NCBI RefSeq assembly: GCF_019059575.1 | Contig: NW_024881671.1 | Location: 1 to 64,000 of the forward strand | Length of the DNA: 64,000 nt | Reading direction: 5' to 3' | DNA from: Amphibalanus amphitrite | Lineage: Eukaryota > Arthropoda > Thecostraca > Balanomorpha > Balanidae | Shown here: positions 36,501 through 48,500 of the stretch, in pieces | How positions within the stretch are numbered: the first letter of the stretch is position 1 | How the letters are laid out: each line of letters opens with the position of its first letter | Program-made: the position numbers and the translations under genes | The notes under the pieces: model-generated | Database searches by the model: none | Told to the model about the DNA's origin: nothing | Seen by the model: the letters and a program-made list of their open reading frames with translations, nothing else

Positions 36501-39500
36501 TCGGCCCAGTGTCAGGTAAATAGGTACTGCACTACATGCATATGCAAATTGCATTGTGCTCACCATTGAGTAACTGTACTATTCTGAAATCTGAATATTT
36601 ATGTATTATGGTAGTGGTTGTACTCGTGTCCCGTTGTGCTCAATGCAAGGCCGACGTCATGTGCGCATGTTATGTATTACTCAAATTCTTCATAGTGTAT
36701 CCCATGGCCCATGTCCCACTGGTGAGTACAGCCGCCCCATGGGTGTAGGAGCGTTACGAAAAGTGGGGGGGGGGGGGGGCAGACCCCGGTCAGGGAAACT
36801 TTGATTTTGATCTCACTTTGTGGGAAATTCAATAGGTACCCCTACGGAAAAAAAAAATTGAGGGCAGTTTTGAGCTCCTCTTGCTGAATCGTGTGCTGCT
36901 TTAGTTTTGTCTTTGGAGCAAAATCAGAGAATTTAGCATGAAACTTGGCCGAAAGGGGGGGTGGCCCCCTGTCCCTCCGTTACTACGCCTGTGCCCGCCC
37001 CACTCGTTTTGCATGGATATCTTTTAAATGACTAGGGTTAAGCCAAGGCCACAATATTTTCGATAACCTCTCCTGAATCTATATTACGTCTAAACGTCTA
37101 AGAGTTTCAAAATGGTCTAGAGTTGATAGGTTGCCGTAAATGACACCTGGGGGCCCCCAACGGTGGGGGCCCCCCGAGAAAAAGTCGGACCAGTTTTCCT
37201 TACGCGTCGACGCCCCTGCTCGTAATAATGGACAGGTCATAAAAATGACCTGACCTGAGGTCAACGCAGGGCGATAGCCACTTTTTTATTTTCACATATG
37301 AATGACAATTGGTAAGGCTTTAATCGTCATCAGACATAATTGCGACTCTTAGTTGGGAAAATATCAAGGTCACTCTTCGAAAAAAAGGTCAAGATGTCAC
37401 GTGATCATAATTTTCCAAAATCAAAAATCTGAGATAGCCAAAACGTTTGTTGGTTGATTGCGAGTTGAACCATATAAAGTTTTTACCATAGAAAACCAAT
37501 AGTTTCTGAGTTATAAGCCGCCAAACATAGGGTTGCAGCGTGACCTCCAGGAATTGCCTGAGGCTATATCTCGGAAACCGTTGTTCGAAGAAAAAAATCC
37601 TTGGCACAGCTGGCTTCCCCGCCCATCACAACCCATCAGACCCATTTTAACCCTCGCCTGCACATGGGGGGGGGGGGGTGGTTGCCACCCCCCCCCCCAG
37701 GTAGTCTTTCTCTTCTGCACTCAACATTTTTAGAGCTAGAAGGCTGATTTTTCGTATAGCTGCTCCTCTATCCTTTCTTGATGTCCACTGAAAATTTCAA
37801 GTTTCTGTGATTTTTGGTTTCGGAGATATGACCTTGTTTGTCAGGTCATGTCATGACCCAAATGGCCAATTCTCAACATATTGCGTTTGCCATGGGCCTT
37901 ATGAGCTTTTGACACCCTGATTTCGGCCTTTTTTGCCAGTCTTACCTCCCACCTATCATGGAACATGTTGTTCGACGATGTACAGGGGTCAAGGTCAGGT
38001 TCAAGGTCAACCTAGGTCATCTAAGATAATTGCGTTTTAGGCAAGCTGAATTTACTTTTTTGAAGTTTTTTGGCTGCATTTTTGGTAAAAGCTTCTCAGA
38101 TCATGATTTCATGTAATATGGACCCAAAAACAATCGGTGCACACATCAGTATACACACAGACACACACAGACATACAAACACATATAATTGACCTTGACC
38201 TAACTTGACCTGAAATGACCTCAGCAGCAAAATTCTGGTCGGGTAGTGTGACAAAGAGGTTCTAGCTGGCTTGGCACCAGAAAACAGCATCGTCATCGGT
38301 ATTTGATAAGCAGCACACTTGATATCCAACGGTGACCCAAAACAGCAACATTTTTTAGTTTGACCTGACCTGGAAGGTCAATGACTGACCTGAGAAGGTA
38401 AAACTGGGTATCATTGGATTCGTCTCTTCCCAAAGAATCTTTTTGGTCTTTACCGCTAAGCTCTATCTCCAACAGGAACGAAATGGCGCGGGGGGGTGGC
38501 AACCACCCCCCCCCCCATGTGCGTTCTAGGATGGGAAAATGGCATGTGCGGGCGAGGGTTAAGCAAAAAATAAAATATGAGGGTGTATGGCTTTGGTGAT
38601 TTGGTCGATCTATCGTGGAATGCCCCAGCTTTATATGCAATGATATCAATTATGTGGTAACTCAAGAGAGGTGAGACCGCGTAGTGCGTAAGAGTGCAAT
38701 TCGAGCGAGTGCAGGGTCATGAAGTAAGTTGAACCCTCTCTTTAACATAGAGCAGTCTATTCACGACAGTCGTGCATGGCCGGACCTTGAGCTACATTTC
38801 AGCTGCGAGGAGCGGACGGCAGCGACGGGCGGCGGCGGCAGCGGCGGCGGCGGCGGCGGCGGCAGCGACGGGCGGCGGCGGCGGCGGCGGCGGCAGGGTG
38901 CGGATGGCGGCGGGTGGGGGCGGCAGCGGCAGCGGGGGCGGACCTGCCGAGTGAGGCGCCGCCGCGCCCCGACCTCGTGATGGCCCGGCGCTATCTCACT
39001 AGGCGCCCCTCTGTATCGGGTGGTGTAAACCGTGCGCAGGCGGCGTGACGACAGGGTGCCGACGGCGCCGGCATCGGCGAGGACATCCGCCGGATCAAGG
39101 CACCCAGCAGGGCCAGGAACCCCCGTCCAAGACGTCCACTGGTCTATGGCACCTCCAGCCGTGAGAAAACGGCAGCGGCACCTGGCAGGGTTTGTGACCC
39201 ACCAGCTCATCGGCAGTGACATGCGGATACTCTCACACTAGATAACAGTGAACCAGCCACAGTAACGATAGCCCAGGGCAGTAAGGACTGAACTGCGAAC
39301 AGCAAGAGTGGCGCCGGAACAGCGAGAATGACGACCGTATGCACATTGCACATCTCACAGAGCCATCACCAGCTGCAGCAATCCTGCGCTGTCAACTTTC
39401 CCACCAGCACCATCATCATCATCATTATATCATCAGCAGCGGCGACACAGAAGTAGCAGCAGCAGCAGCAGCAGTCCTGTGCTGTGTCTCACACACAGTG

Positions 39501-42500
39501 TCAACTCAATAGTCCAGCGCGCCGTGGCAGCGCCGGGCAGCTATACCGTGACAGCCAAGGTCGGCATCGTGCCGCCGGCGGCGGACGATGCGCCGCACCT
39601 CGCCGCCGGTCACACACCAGTGCGTCGCAAATGCCGCCGCCGCCCACCGGCGCGCCGTTCATCGTACCGTCCCCCTCTGCCCCCTCCCCGCCCGACCCCA
39701 TTAAGGCCGTTTCACACACGGAACGTAAACGCGATGGGAACGTAAGCGGATCGTAGAGCCCTATGCTAAAGTATCGGTGCTACGTTCACGTTCCGCTCGT
39801 ATGTTTACGTTCCCAGTGTGAACCGGGAAGCGGAAAGTGGCCGGACGATCGTCGGGTAGACGATTACGGTCCGCTCTTGGCCCGATACGATCGTCAGGCG
39901 GGAAGTTGAAAAAATCCAACTTTTTGAACGTAGCGGAACGTTTCAGCAAGTGTGTGACTGGTCTCAACAGACAACAAGCCAGCAGTGATTGGGGCAAAGG
40001 TAGGTAGATATTTTGGTTGTGTTTTAATGTATAAACTGCGATGCTGAATGCTGACCAATTTTATAATTTAGTGCAGTGAAATTGCTCAAACTTTCCTATG
40101 TCTCAAACAATTTAGTCACAGAATGAACTCATTGAAATATTACCAGGTACCTAAACCATTCACAATCACCATCCATTATTTCAGCTCTAGTATTTTGCTT
40201 TTTTAATGGTGTAGCACATTTCAGAAACTCAAACTCATTACAAGCGCATTAGTAAATGTACATTGTACAGATATTGAGCTTGGTGCTCATACCTGCTGGA
40301 ATAAAAAATTTGAACTGTAAAGCCTACATTGTGACTGGCACCAAATGATCCTTAAAATGTGTATCCGCAAGGTGCTGGCAGACAAAATTTAGGCAGGCAA
40401 GATTTAGGCAGACAAAATTTAGAACATAAGCCGGCAGGCCCAAAGATTAAAAGTGATTGATTTCTCCCATGTCATCATTGTAGGTTATTTTGGCAAACTT
40501 TGTACCTACCTACTGATTCCGCCAGTTCTCAGCCTTGACATGCTTAGCTTATTGTTTTACCTGCAATGCTAGTGTGCAATCAATAGTTTAAGTCAAGTAC
40601 GAGTTTGGGTTGAGTCTGCTGATACAGCATTAACCCCACCAAATGGGAACAGAATTTATGGAAAACTAGTATTTTTTAAACAAGATTTTGTCTGGATGCC
40701 AGAAAAAAATCAAGACTTTGTTATGAAGCACTTCTGTTTGTAAGCCCCCCCCCCTGGCACGGGTTGGTGCACCTCCATTCCATATATTTTTGTGATGCTA
40801 ATAACCTGTCTGGTTGTGGTGCAAAGCTCCTAGGCATCAAATTTTCCTAATATTGGTAGTGATGGTATCCACTAACCAGATAGACTACTGAACCAATGGC
40901 AATAAAACAATCAAACCTAGCCTAAACTGACTAAACCTACCAGTACCTACCCTGCTATGCCAGTCCAACCAATACCGCAGATAGTAGGGTACCTATGTCT
41001 GGTTAGACAAGGTTGGGCTAGATTATGTTAAATGCTACCTACTCATACAGTTGTCTGTCAGGATGGCTGCACTAGTACTACCAATGCTATTTTCCCTTTC
41101 TTTCTGCCCATACTTGACCACTTGCCTAAAAATTTCATCTCTGTGATCTGTATGACATGACCTGATATCAGGATGTGGAGGTGCTTATAGGCGCAATACA
41201 CAAATTCACATTGAGCCTGTCTTTTGTTCAATTTAGGTTATTTCTAGAAACAAGAATGTATCATTCCTAAATTCTATGAAGGGCGCAATGTTCCAAAGTT
41301 GTATTTTGACTTGGGTGTCAGAGGGGAAATTCTGCTCCAATACTGTCACCTGCCCTAGTGTTGTATATTTAATTGCTAATCCTAAAATTATGGACATTTG
41401 GTGCCAGAGTAAATCTTATGGGTGCCTACAAATGTCTTGTGGGTTTCATGAAAAAGACATCGAAGTTGAAGTAGTGAAGAATGAAGATGGTTATTCCTGT
41501 TTAGATAATCAATGTATACCTGTCTTTTACACAACCTCAATATGATAAAGCATGGCATTGCCTAAAATCTAGATTGGTATGTATGTAATGGTAATATTTA
41601 TATGCAACATTTCACCTTTTCAGTTACAAGATGGCACTGTGGACAGAGGCCCTAGAAGAGCGTCTGGTTAACCTGGTGCAGGATTATCCGTGGCTGTACG
41701 CTGTGAACAGTAGAGGGTTTAGAGACAAACACAAGAAAACGAACTCATGGCGAGAAATCGCAACTTCTCTGCCTGACGGCATAGATGGTAAGTCAAATTA
41801 TTTAGGTGGCCCTGGATAATGGCTAAATGTTAAGGGCATCGATTTTTACTACAAGATGAACTGACTTGAGTCAATATAAGTGGCCAATTCTTTTCCTGCA
41901 CCCAGATCCAGCACATATGTAAATTGGGATGGGACTTACCTCATTAATATAATGTGTTATCTCTTATCCATGCTTTTATTATGGCTGGTATTATAAGTGC
42001 ACTGTGGCTTCTCTATGTCCATAATTCCTAATGTGGAGAGTGAGATACCCAACATGTTCTCTGAATGCTCCTTTGGGTAGTGACTGCATAATACATATGG
42101 GTACATCCCTGGCTTTTCACTACAGCTGACGCCGCCCACAAAAAGTGGGACGCACTGCGCGACAAGTATCGGCGGCTGCGTCAGAAGGACGCCATGCTAC
42201 CGCCCAGTGGATCCAGTTTCCGGGAGGCGGAGAGTCAGCGGCCCGACTGGGCTCTCTTCACTGTGCTGCACAGCTTCCTACAGCCCCACACCAACCATCG
42301 CCGACGGTATGTCGTACTGTTGACCTGTGTCCTGCTGTGATCTTGTGTGACCTACAGCTAACCTGTGCCTGTGGTGATCTCGTCGGGCCCGCAGCTATCC
42401 TGCGATGACCTCAACTGACCAGAAGCTGTGTGGTGGCACAGAATGCATTTAAACTAAATATGTTTTCTCTCTGAGTGCCTCTGATTGCTGACCCCAGAAA

Positions 42501-45500
42501 ATTGCAAGAGGCTATAGCTGAGAAAATTGAGCTCGGATTAAAAAAATATGTAAGCTTAATGCTTATTTTGCTTCAGCAGCATGCATCGCCCAACATAACC
42601 CCACATACCATTTTTTGTTGGAAAATGCGAGATGACGGTGTAAATCGGATGACTGAAATGTCATGGAATGACCATGGCATTCCTTTTATTTCAGTGGAGG
42701 TGACAGTTTCAACGTGGAATCAGCAGTCGCGGAGAATGGAAACGCTGCAACAGTGCTGATGGAAGATGTTGGGTGAGTTACGATGCTGACAAAACATCAC
42801 CGAGACCCGAGTTATTCCTTGCTTTGGCAATTTACTGATGGTTAATGTCGTGCGCAGCGTCACCATACCACAGTTATTTCAAGGCTTGTCCAAGACTTGC
42901 ATGGTTCTTGCAATGATTACTTGCTCAATACGCTAATAAATGTAATTATTGTTTGTCGTGTAACTAATGGTAGTTAATGTAAGCAATATCATTATGCTAA
43001 TATGACGGCTGTTACATTGCATTGCCCAGAACCAGCAGCTAAACCTTATGTACAATGCATATCTGTAGCCTGTTCTTTTCCGGTAAAATTAGTCATATAC
43101 CTATGCCATGTTGCAGGGAACAAAGTCAGTCCCAGGTGGTGCTGGATGGCATCGACGCGTCTCAACTGGTAAGTAGCAGAGGTGGGCAGCTTGGCTTGCA
43201 GGGCCGGTGCATGCCCCGAACTCAGGCCCGGCTTGTGTGGTGCGAGGATTACTGATGGATTTTCCTTTCCCTCCCATTGGATTCATGCATAACAATCATT
43301 CTTAGGGATCCCGTGGTGCTGCTACTAATTGTTGTATGTTTCAGTGGAAGTTACAACCACCGTTTACCTGACTCATGACGTGCACAACGTTTCTTCTCAG
43401 GACGTTGTATTCGAGGACAGCCAGGCATCAAACAGCCAGGCATCAAACGCTTCCTCTCCAGCCGATGCCGAAGTAACTGCTGCCGTCGGGAACGGCCAGC
43501 CCGGGACTGTGGCTGCAAACAGAAGCGCCGCCGCTACAGAAGCGGCGGCACGTCCCGAGCCGGACCGGCGGCCTGTCGGCAGTCAGCCCGCGACGCTGGA
43601 GCGGCCGCCGGCTAGGCCGCAGCAGCGCTCACCAACTCCGGGACCGAGTGGTGCGCCGGACGTCCGTCGGCCGGGGCCGAGCCTGGCCACCCCGCGGCGG
43701 CCTCAGCCGTCGAAGAGGACGCCTGCTGTCGCAGGAGCCAGCCAGCAGTCCTGGCAAAGAGAACTGGTGGACTGCTGGAAGCAGGCGAAAGCGACAGAAA
43801 AGGACAGGGTGTCGTGCTTCCTGGAGTACCTCGGTACTCTCATGAGGAATGTGTCACCTGATGACCTCGACGACGTAGAGGACAAGGTGTTGCGTGTTGT
43901 GCGCAGCTTCCGATAAGCAGTATAGCTTTCCGGTCTGCGTTCAATCTGGGCGCATCAGGTGCTGTGTTAATCTAGATTTCAGCTTGCGTTGGGTTCAGGG
44001 TCGTCTGCGGCCTTATGATGTTGCGGTGCAGCGCAGTTGTACATTTTTAGGATGCAGTTTGTAGCAATAGTACCGTAGTTAATAGCTTGTACCTGATTTC
44101 GTTGTCGATCTCATCATGGATCTCACCTGCACTTGCCGGCTGCAACTGGGTGCAGCAGGTGAGGTAGGCCGTGTGTCATCTCATTTAATCTCGTGTTATT
44201 GCATGTGAACTCAGAGGTACTCGCTTTGGTCATGAGGCTGTGACGAACCACCTTTCATTGAAGTAAGAATAAATGTACGTTTTCTAAAATCAAGCATATG
44301 AGCGGATGAGGCCAGCTGAGTCCGTTAAAAGTCGGTATGCAATTTGCATTCATCCGTAATTGAATATTTTTATTACCATTCACATGCGACAGAGGCCAGT
44401 CTCTCCTTGAGCTTCCAGACACCACGGTATATGGCAAAATGTTTTATTAAGCGGCGGCTCGAAAGTCGAAGAACAACATCGCTGGCACAAATGAAGATGG
44501 TACGACGAACTTTTATTTCACCCGGCGGCCGCTGAGCCTCCGCGCCACTCGCCGGCCGCGGAGGGTGGGGGGGGGGGGGGGGGGAGGGTTTTACGTCTCC
44601 GATGATATCGTCACAATGCGTCACTTATCGTTGAGTTTCATGCTCAGAGACGTCAGAAATGCTCCATATAGGAAAGCGGCAAAAAATTGTGACGGCATCT
44701 CAAATGCTACAGCCACTTCAACTTTCCTCAAATATCACCAGACACAAGCGGCGAATACAAAGCACCAGACATGTGGCTGTGGCTGCTGTGACAGTGGCCT
44801 AAACGAGTCTCCCGCGGCGCACGACTGCATTTTGCCACGGAACACTGCCCTCGGGAGACACAAAGTACGTGGCATACCGCTCTCGAAGCTCCGCAGCCCT
44901 CCTCGTGGAGTTGTTTGCGCCCAGGCGGCCGATGTTGCGGAAGCAGCTATCACTGTCATCATGGCGCCAAGCACCGCGCGTCAGGTGACCGCTGTCCTCG
45001 CAGTCCACGTCCCCGTCCCCGATGTACCGCCGATCGCTGGATGTGCCGTCCCTGCGTCGCAGATAGTTATGCAGCACACAGGCTGCCTTTACTACCGCAT
45101 CGACGGTTTCAATTTTAGCCTTAATTGGCTGCCTCAGAATTCGCCACTTCGTTACAAGAATGCCAAACGTGTTCTCGACGATGCGACGGGCCCGACACAA
45201 ACGGTAGTTGTAGACCAGCCGCCTGTGGTAGTCATCCTCGGCGCCTCCCAGTCTTGAGCCAGGGTACGGCCTCAGCACGCGATGCTGGAGCTGGAACGCT
45301 TCGTCTCCTACAAACACATACTCCAGCTCTCCTTCACGAGCAGTGGGGAGATGCAGCTCCTCCCGCGCCAGCCGCTGACCGAAGGCCGAGTTCGAGAAAA
45401 TGCTGGCGTCGTTTTCGCGACCGTACGCCCCCACATCAATGTAAGTGAAGCAGTAATTGGCATCAGATACTGCCATGAGAACGCTGCTGAAGGTAGCCTT

Positions 45501-48500
45501 GTAGTTCCGGTACAGTGAGCCACTGAGCTTCGGGCACTCGATCTGTACGTGTTTTCCATCCACAGCACCTGCGGAACAAGCCAAGGAAAAACAGTCATAC
45601 TAATGAGAGTATTGTTTTGGGAAATGTTCGTGATGCCACTGTTACTGATTGGCATTGTAATAGCCAGCCACTTTTCCACTGGGTCATGATTTATATATTG
45701 TAGCATCAAGCCCCACACAACGCATGCAATATGCGCCCAGCAGTGTCCCAAAAATTGTATTTTGGCCTGGCTGTCAGAGCGGAAAATCCTGTTCAAAAAG
45801 GGAGGTAAGGGTGCAAAATTGTCAGTCAGATGAGGCCTGAAAAGAGTGGAGAAGGGATCAATGGCATATATTTTTATGCGAGTGGTAAAATGTAGGATGT
45901 GAAACGACCATCCATGCAAATGCTATTTCTCGGTAAGATTGGGAGTGGAGAATTGCTCTTAGAAATTAGGGATGAGATTACAAAGTGATTCATTTGGATG
46001 TCTTCCCACGCTGTCACGCTGCCATTGCGACAAGCACCAGCGGTCAGCCGAGTTCAGCCCGAGGGAGGAGCGGACGGCGAGCTGCGCCGGCGCCGTACTG
46101 TTGGCGTTCTCCTGCGCTACACCCTGGCAGTCGGGCTCCTCTGAGTCATCACAATTAGAAATCTCCCTTGGCGGGTCAGACGAGTCAGAGGAGTCAAAGT
46201 TTGTCTCCGGCTCCGTCAAAACTCTCTGGCTCGGAATGCTTATCTACCGCAGCGCAGGCGGTGCCTGCTGCGTCTGTAGCAGCCGGGGCGGGGGCGGTGT
46301 CGGGCGGTGGGCCGCGCGCCGGCCGGGAAGCGTCCTACTGCCGTGTGTTCATCCCCGACTGCGCCAGCAGCCCGCGGGCTGCCTGTGTTATCAGCTGGCG
46401 CAGCTACTCGGCTGACAGCCCGGTGGACAGGACGCTGGCGGCCGCCCCCTCCAAAGCCAGCCCGCCCAGCGCGGCGGCCCAGGAGGTCGGTGCTGCTCCG
46501 TGCGCCGTCCTGCTGGCAGTGCTAGTGAGCCAGCGCCCGGCAATACTAAGTGTCGTGCGTATATCCGTGACCACCGAGATCGTATTCAGCCGGCGGGAAC
46601 AAGGTCGTTCTGACGTCGGTCCGGGGGGGGGGGCTGGACCAGGCCGAGGCCGTCTCTCTGCGGCCCGTGTACGGCTGCCAGCCGGACGCCCGACCAGAGC
46701 TGGTGCAACTGTCCTTTCCAGTGGCAGGCCAGTATGCGGCAGCCGGCAGATGCTGCAGCTGCCGAACGACCTGCTGTGCCGGCCGTTGCTGTGGAGCGCC
46801 CCGGCGACGTGATGGTGACCGGCACGCTGGCAGCCGCCTCTGCAGACAGCATGACCGATACGGAGCTGGAGATGTAGAAGCTGACGCTGAACGACCTGAT
46901 GAGCCACCATCAATCGCAGCACGTCCGCTGACTGTGCGGGCTGCGTCACCAGCTGCCGGCACTCGCGCAACAGTAGAGTCGCAGCCCGTGCTGCGATTGA
47001 TGGTGGCTCATCAGGTCGTTCAGCGTCAGCTTCTACATCTCCAGCTCCGTATCGGTCATGCTGTCTGCAGAGGCGGCTGCCAGCGTGCCGGTCACCATCA
47101 CGTCGCCGGGGCGCTCCACAGCAACGGCCGGCACAGCAGGTCGTTCGGCAGCTGCAGCATCTGCCGGCTGCCGCATACTGGCCTGCCACTGGAAAGGGCA
47201 GTTGCACCAGCTCCGGTCAGGCGTCCGGCTGGCAGCCGTACACGGGCCGCAGAGAGACGGCCTCGGCCTGGTCCAGCCCCCCCCCCCCGGACCGACGTCA
47301 GAACGACCTTGTTCCCGCCGGCTGAATACGATCTCGGTGGTCACGGATATACGCACGACACTTAGTATTGCCGGGCGCTGGCTCACTAGCACTGCCAGCA
47401 GGACGGCGCACGGAGCAGCACCGACCTCCTGGGCCGCCGCGCTGGGCGGGCTGGCTTTGGAGGGGGCGGCCGCCAGCGTCCTGTCCACTCTGGATTTGGG
47501 GTGTACATGTAGGGCTAAAAAAGCCAATGAAGAAAAATCAGGGATTAAAAAAACAGTAACAAAATAAAATTACAACTTATAGTGCAAATCGTAAGAATGC
47601 ACTTTTTGTGATCAATCTTACCCAGACAATGAGGGAAGTTCCAGCGCTCTTCAAACTCCTCTGCGATGTCCATCCACTTCTTCGTGTTAGGCACCGGCAT
47701 CTCAAGAGGAGCCAATGTCTCCCACAGGGCAGAACACACTTCTGGTATGATGCCGCTTGTTGTCGATACCCCAACTCTGAAGTAGCGAGCGACATCTAGC
47801 TGACTCATGCCAGATGCCAGATACCTGTGGATGATGAAAAAATAATTAAAGACACACATGTTCTGACATGATCATGTCAGGGAAGAATGGTCCATGGAAC
47901 ATAGGTGTGGGAACTGGGGGGAGAGCACCCTTTTGGGCCACATTTTGTTAATATTACTTGCTCTTGATTTCATAAAGGTTTTAATATTGTTGTGGAGCTG
48001 TTCCTCAGGGCAAGGCGAGCCCACAGATACATAAGCGTTTTATTTTGCTAGGTCATTTTGGTTTAAAAAAGAAAAAAATCCCACCTACAATGATCATTTG
48101 GTGCTGTCTATTTTATGAGTTATCCAAAATATGCTAGATCAAACATTTCCTGGAGCATAATCATTAATGAAAATAGTAAAAAACACCTGTTGCTCATAGA
48201 ATAGCCAAGAAAATGTTCATGAAATAAAGATGAAATATAGTTCCCACTCTGGGTCTTCTGCGAGGTTAGAGGGGATCAAATCAATGAACCAGAATGGAAA
48301 ACATTTTGAATTTATCTGGTTAAGTAGGTGCATCTTGTCAACCCCACCAATGCCATACTTTGCAGTCATGTAAAGAACACCACCAACCACCCTTATGCAA
48401 CAAAAAATTACAGCAGACATATCTAATTGGCAAAGCCGAGGGACAAGGGGGTGCTGGGAGGTGAGGTTTCAGCTGCATACTGATGCATACTTATACTTTT

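Noticed and set aside
40630-40762. A ninth, very short TTAA element
   Set aside because: TTAACCCCACC on the left and CCCTGGCACGGGTT on the right are suggestive, but TTAA is missing on the right and the tags do not match.
41276-41545. 89-codon plus-strand frame just before the MADF gene
   Set aside because: AT-rich, no domain, and the MADF exon has its own good start at 41631.
44565-45257. 230-codon plus-strand frame
   Set aside because: It is antisense to the third exon of the Harbinger transposase, which has all family motifs on the minus strand.
46404-47567. Several 160-267 codon frames in the palindrome
   Set aside because: The same frames occur in mirror image on each arm, are GC-driven and contain no recognised domain.
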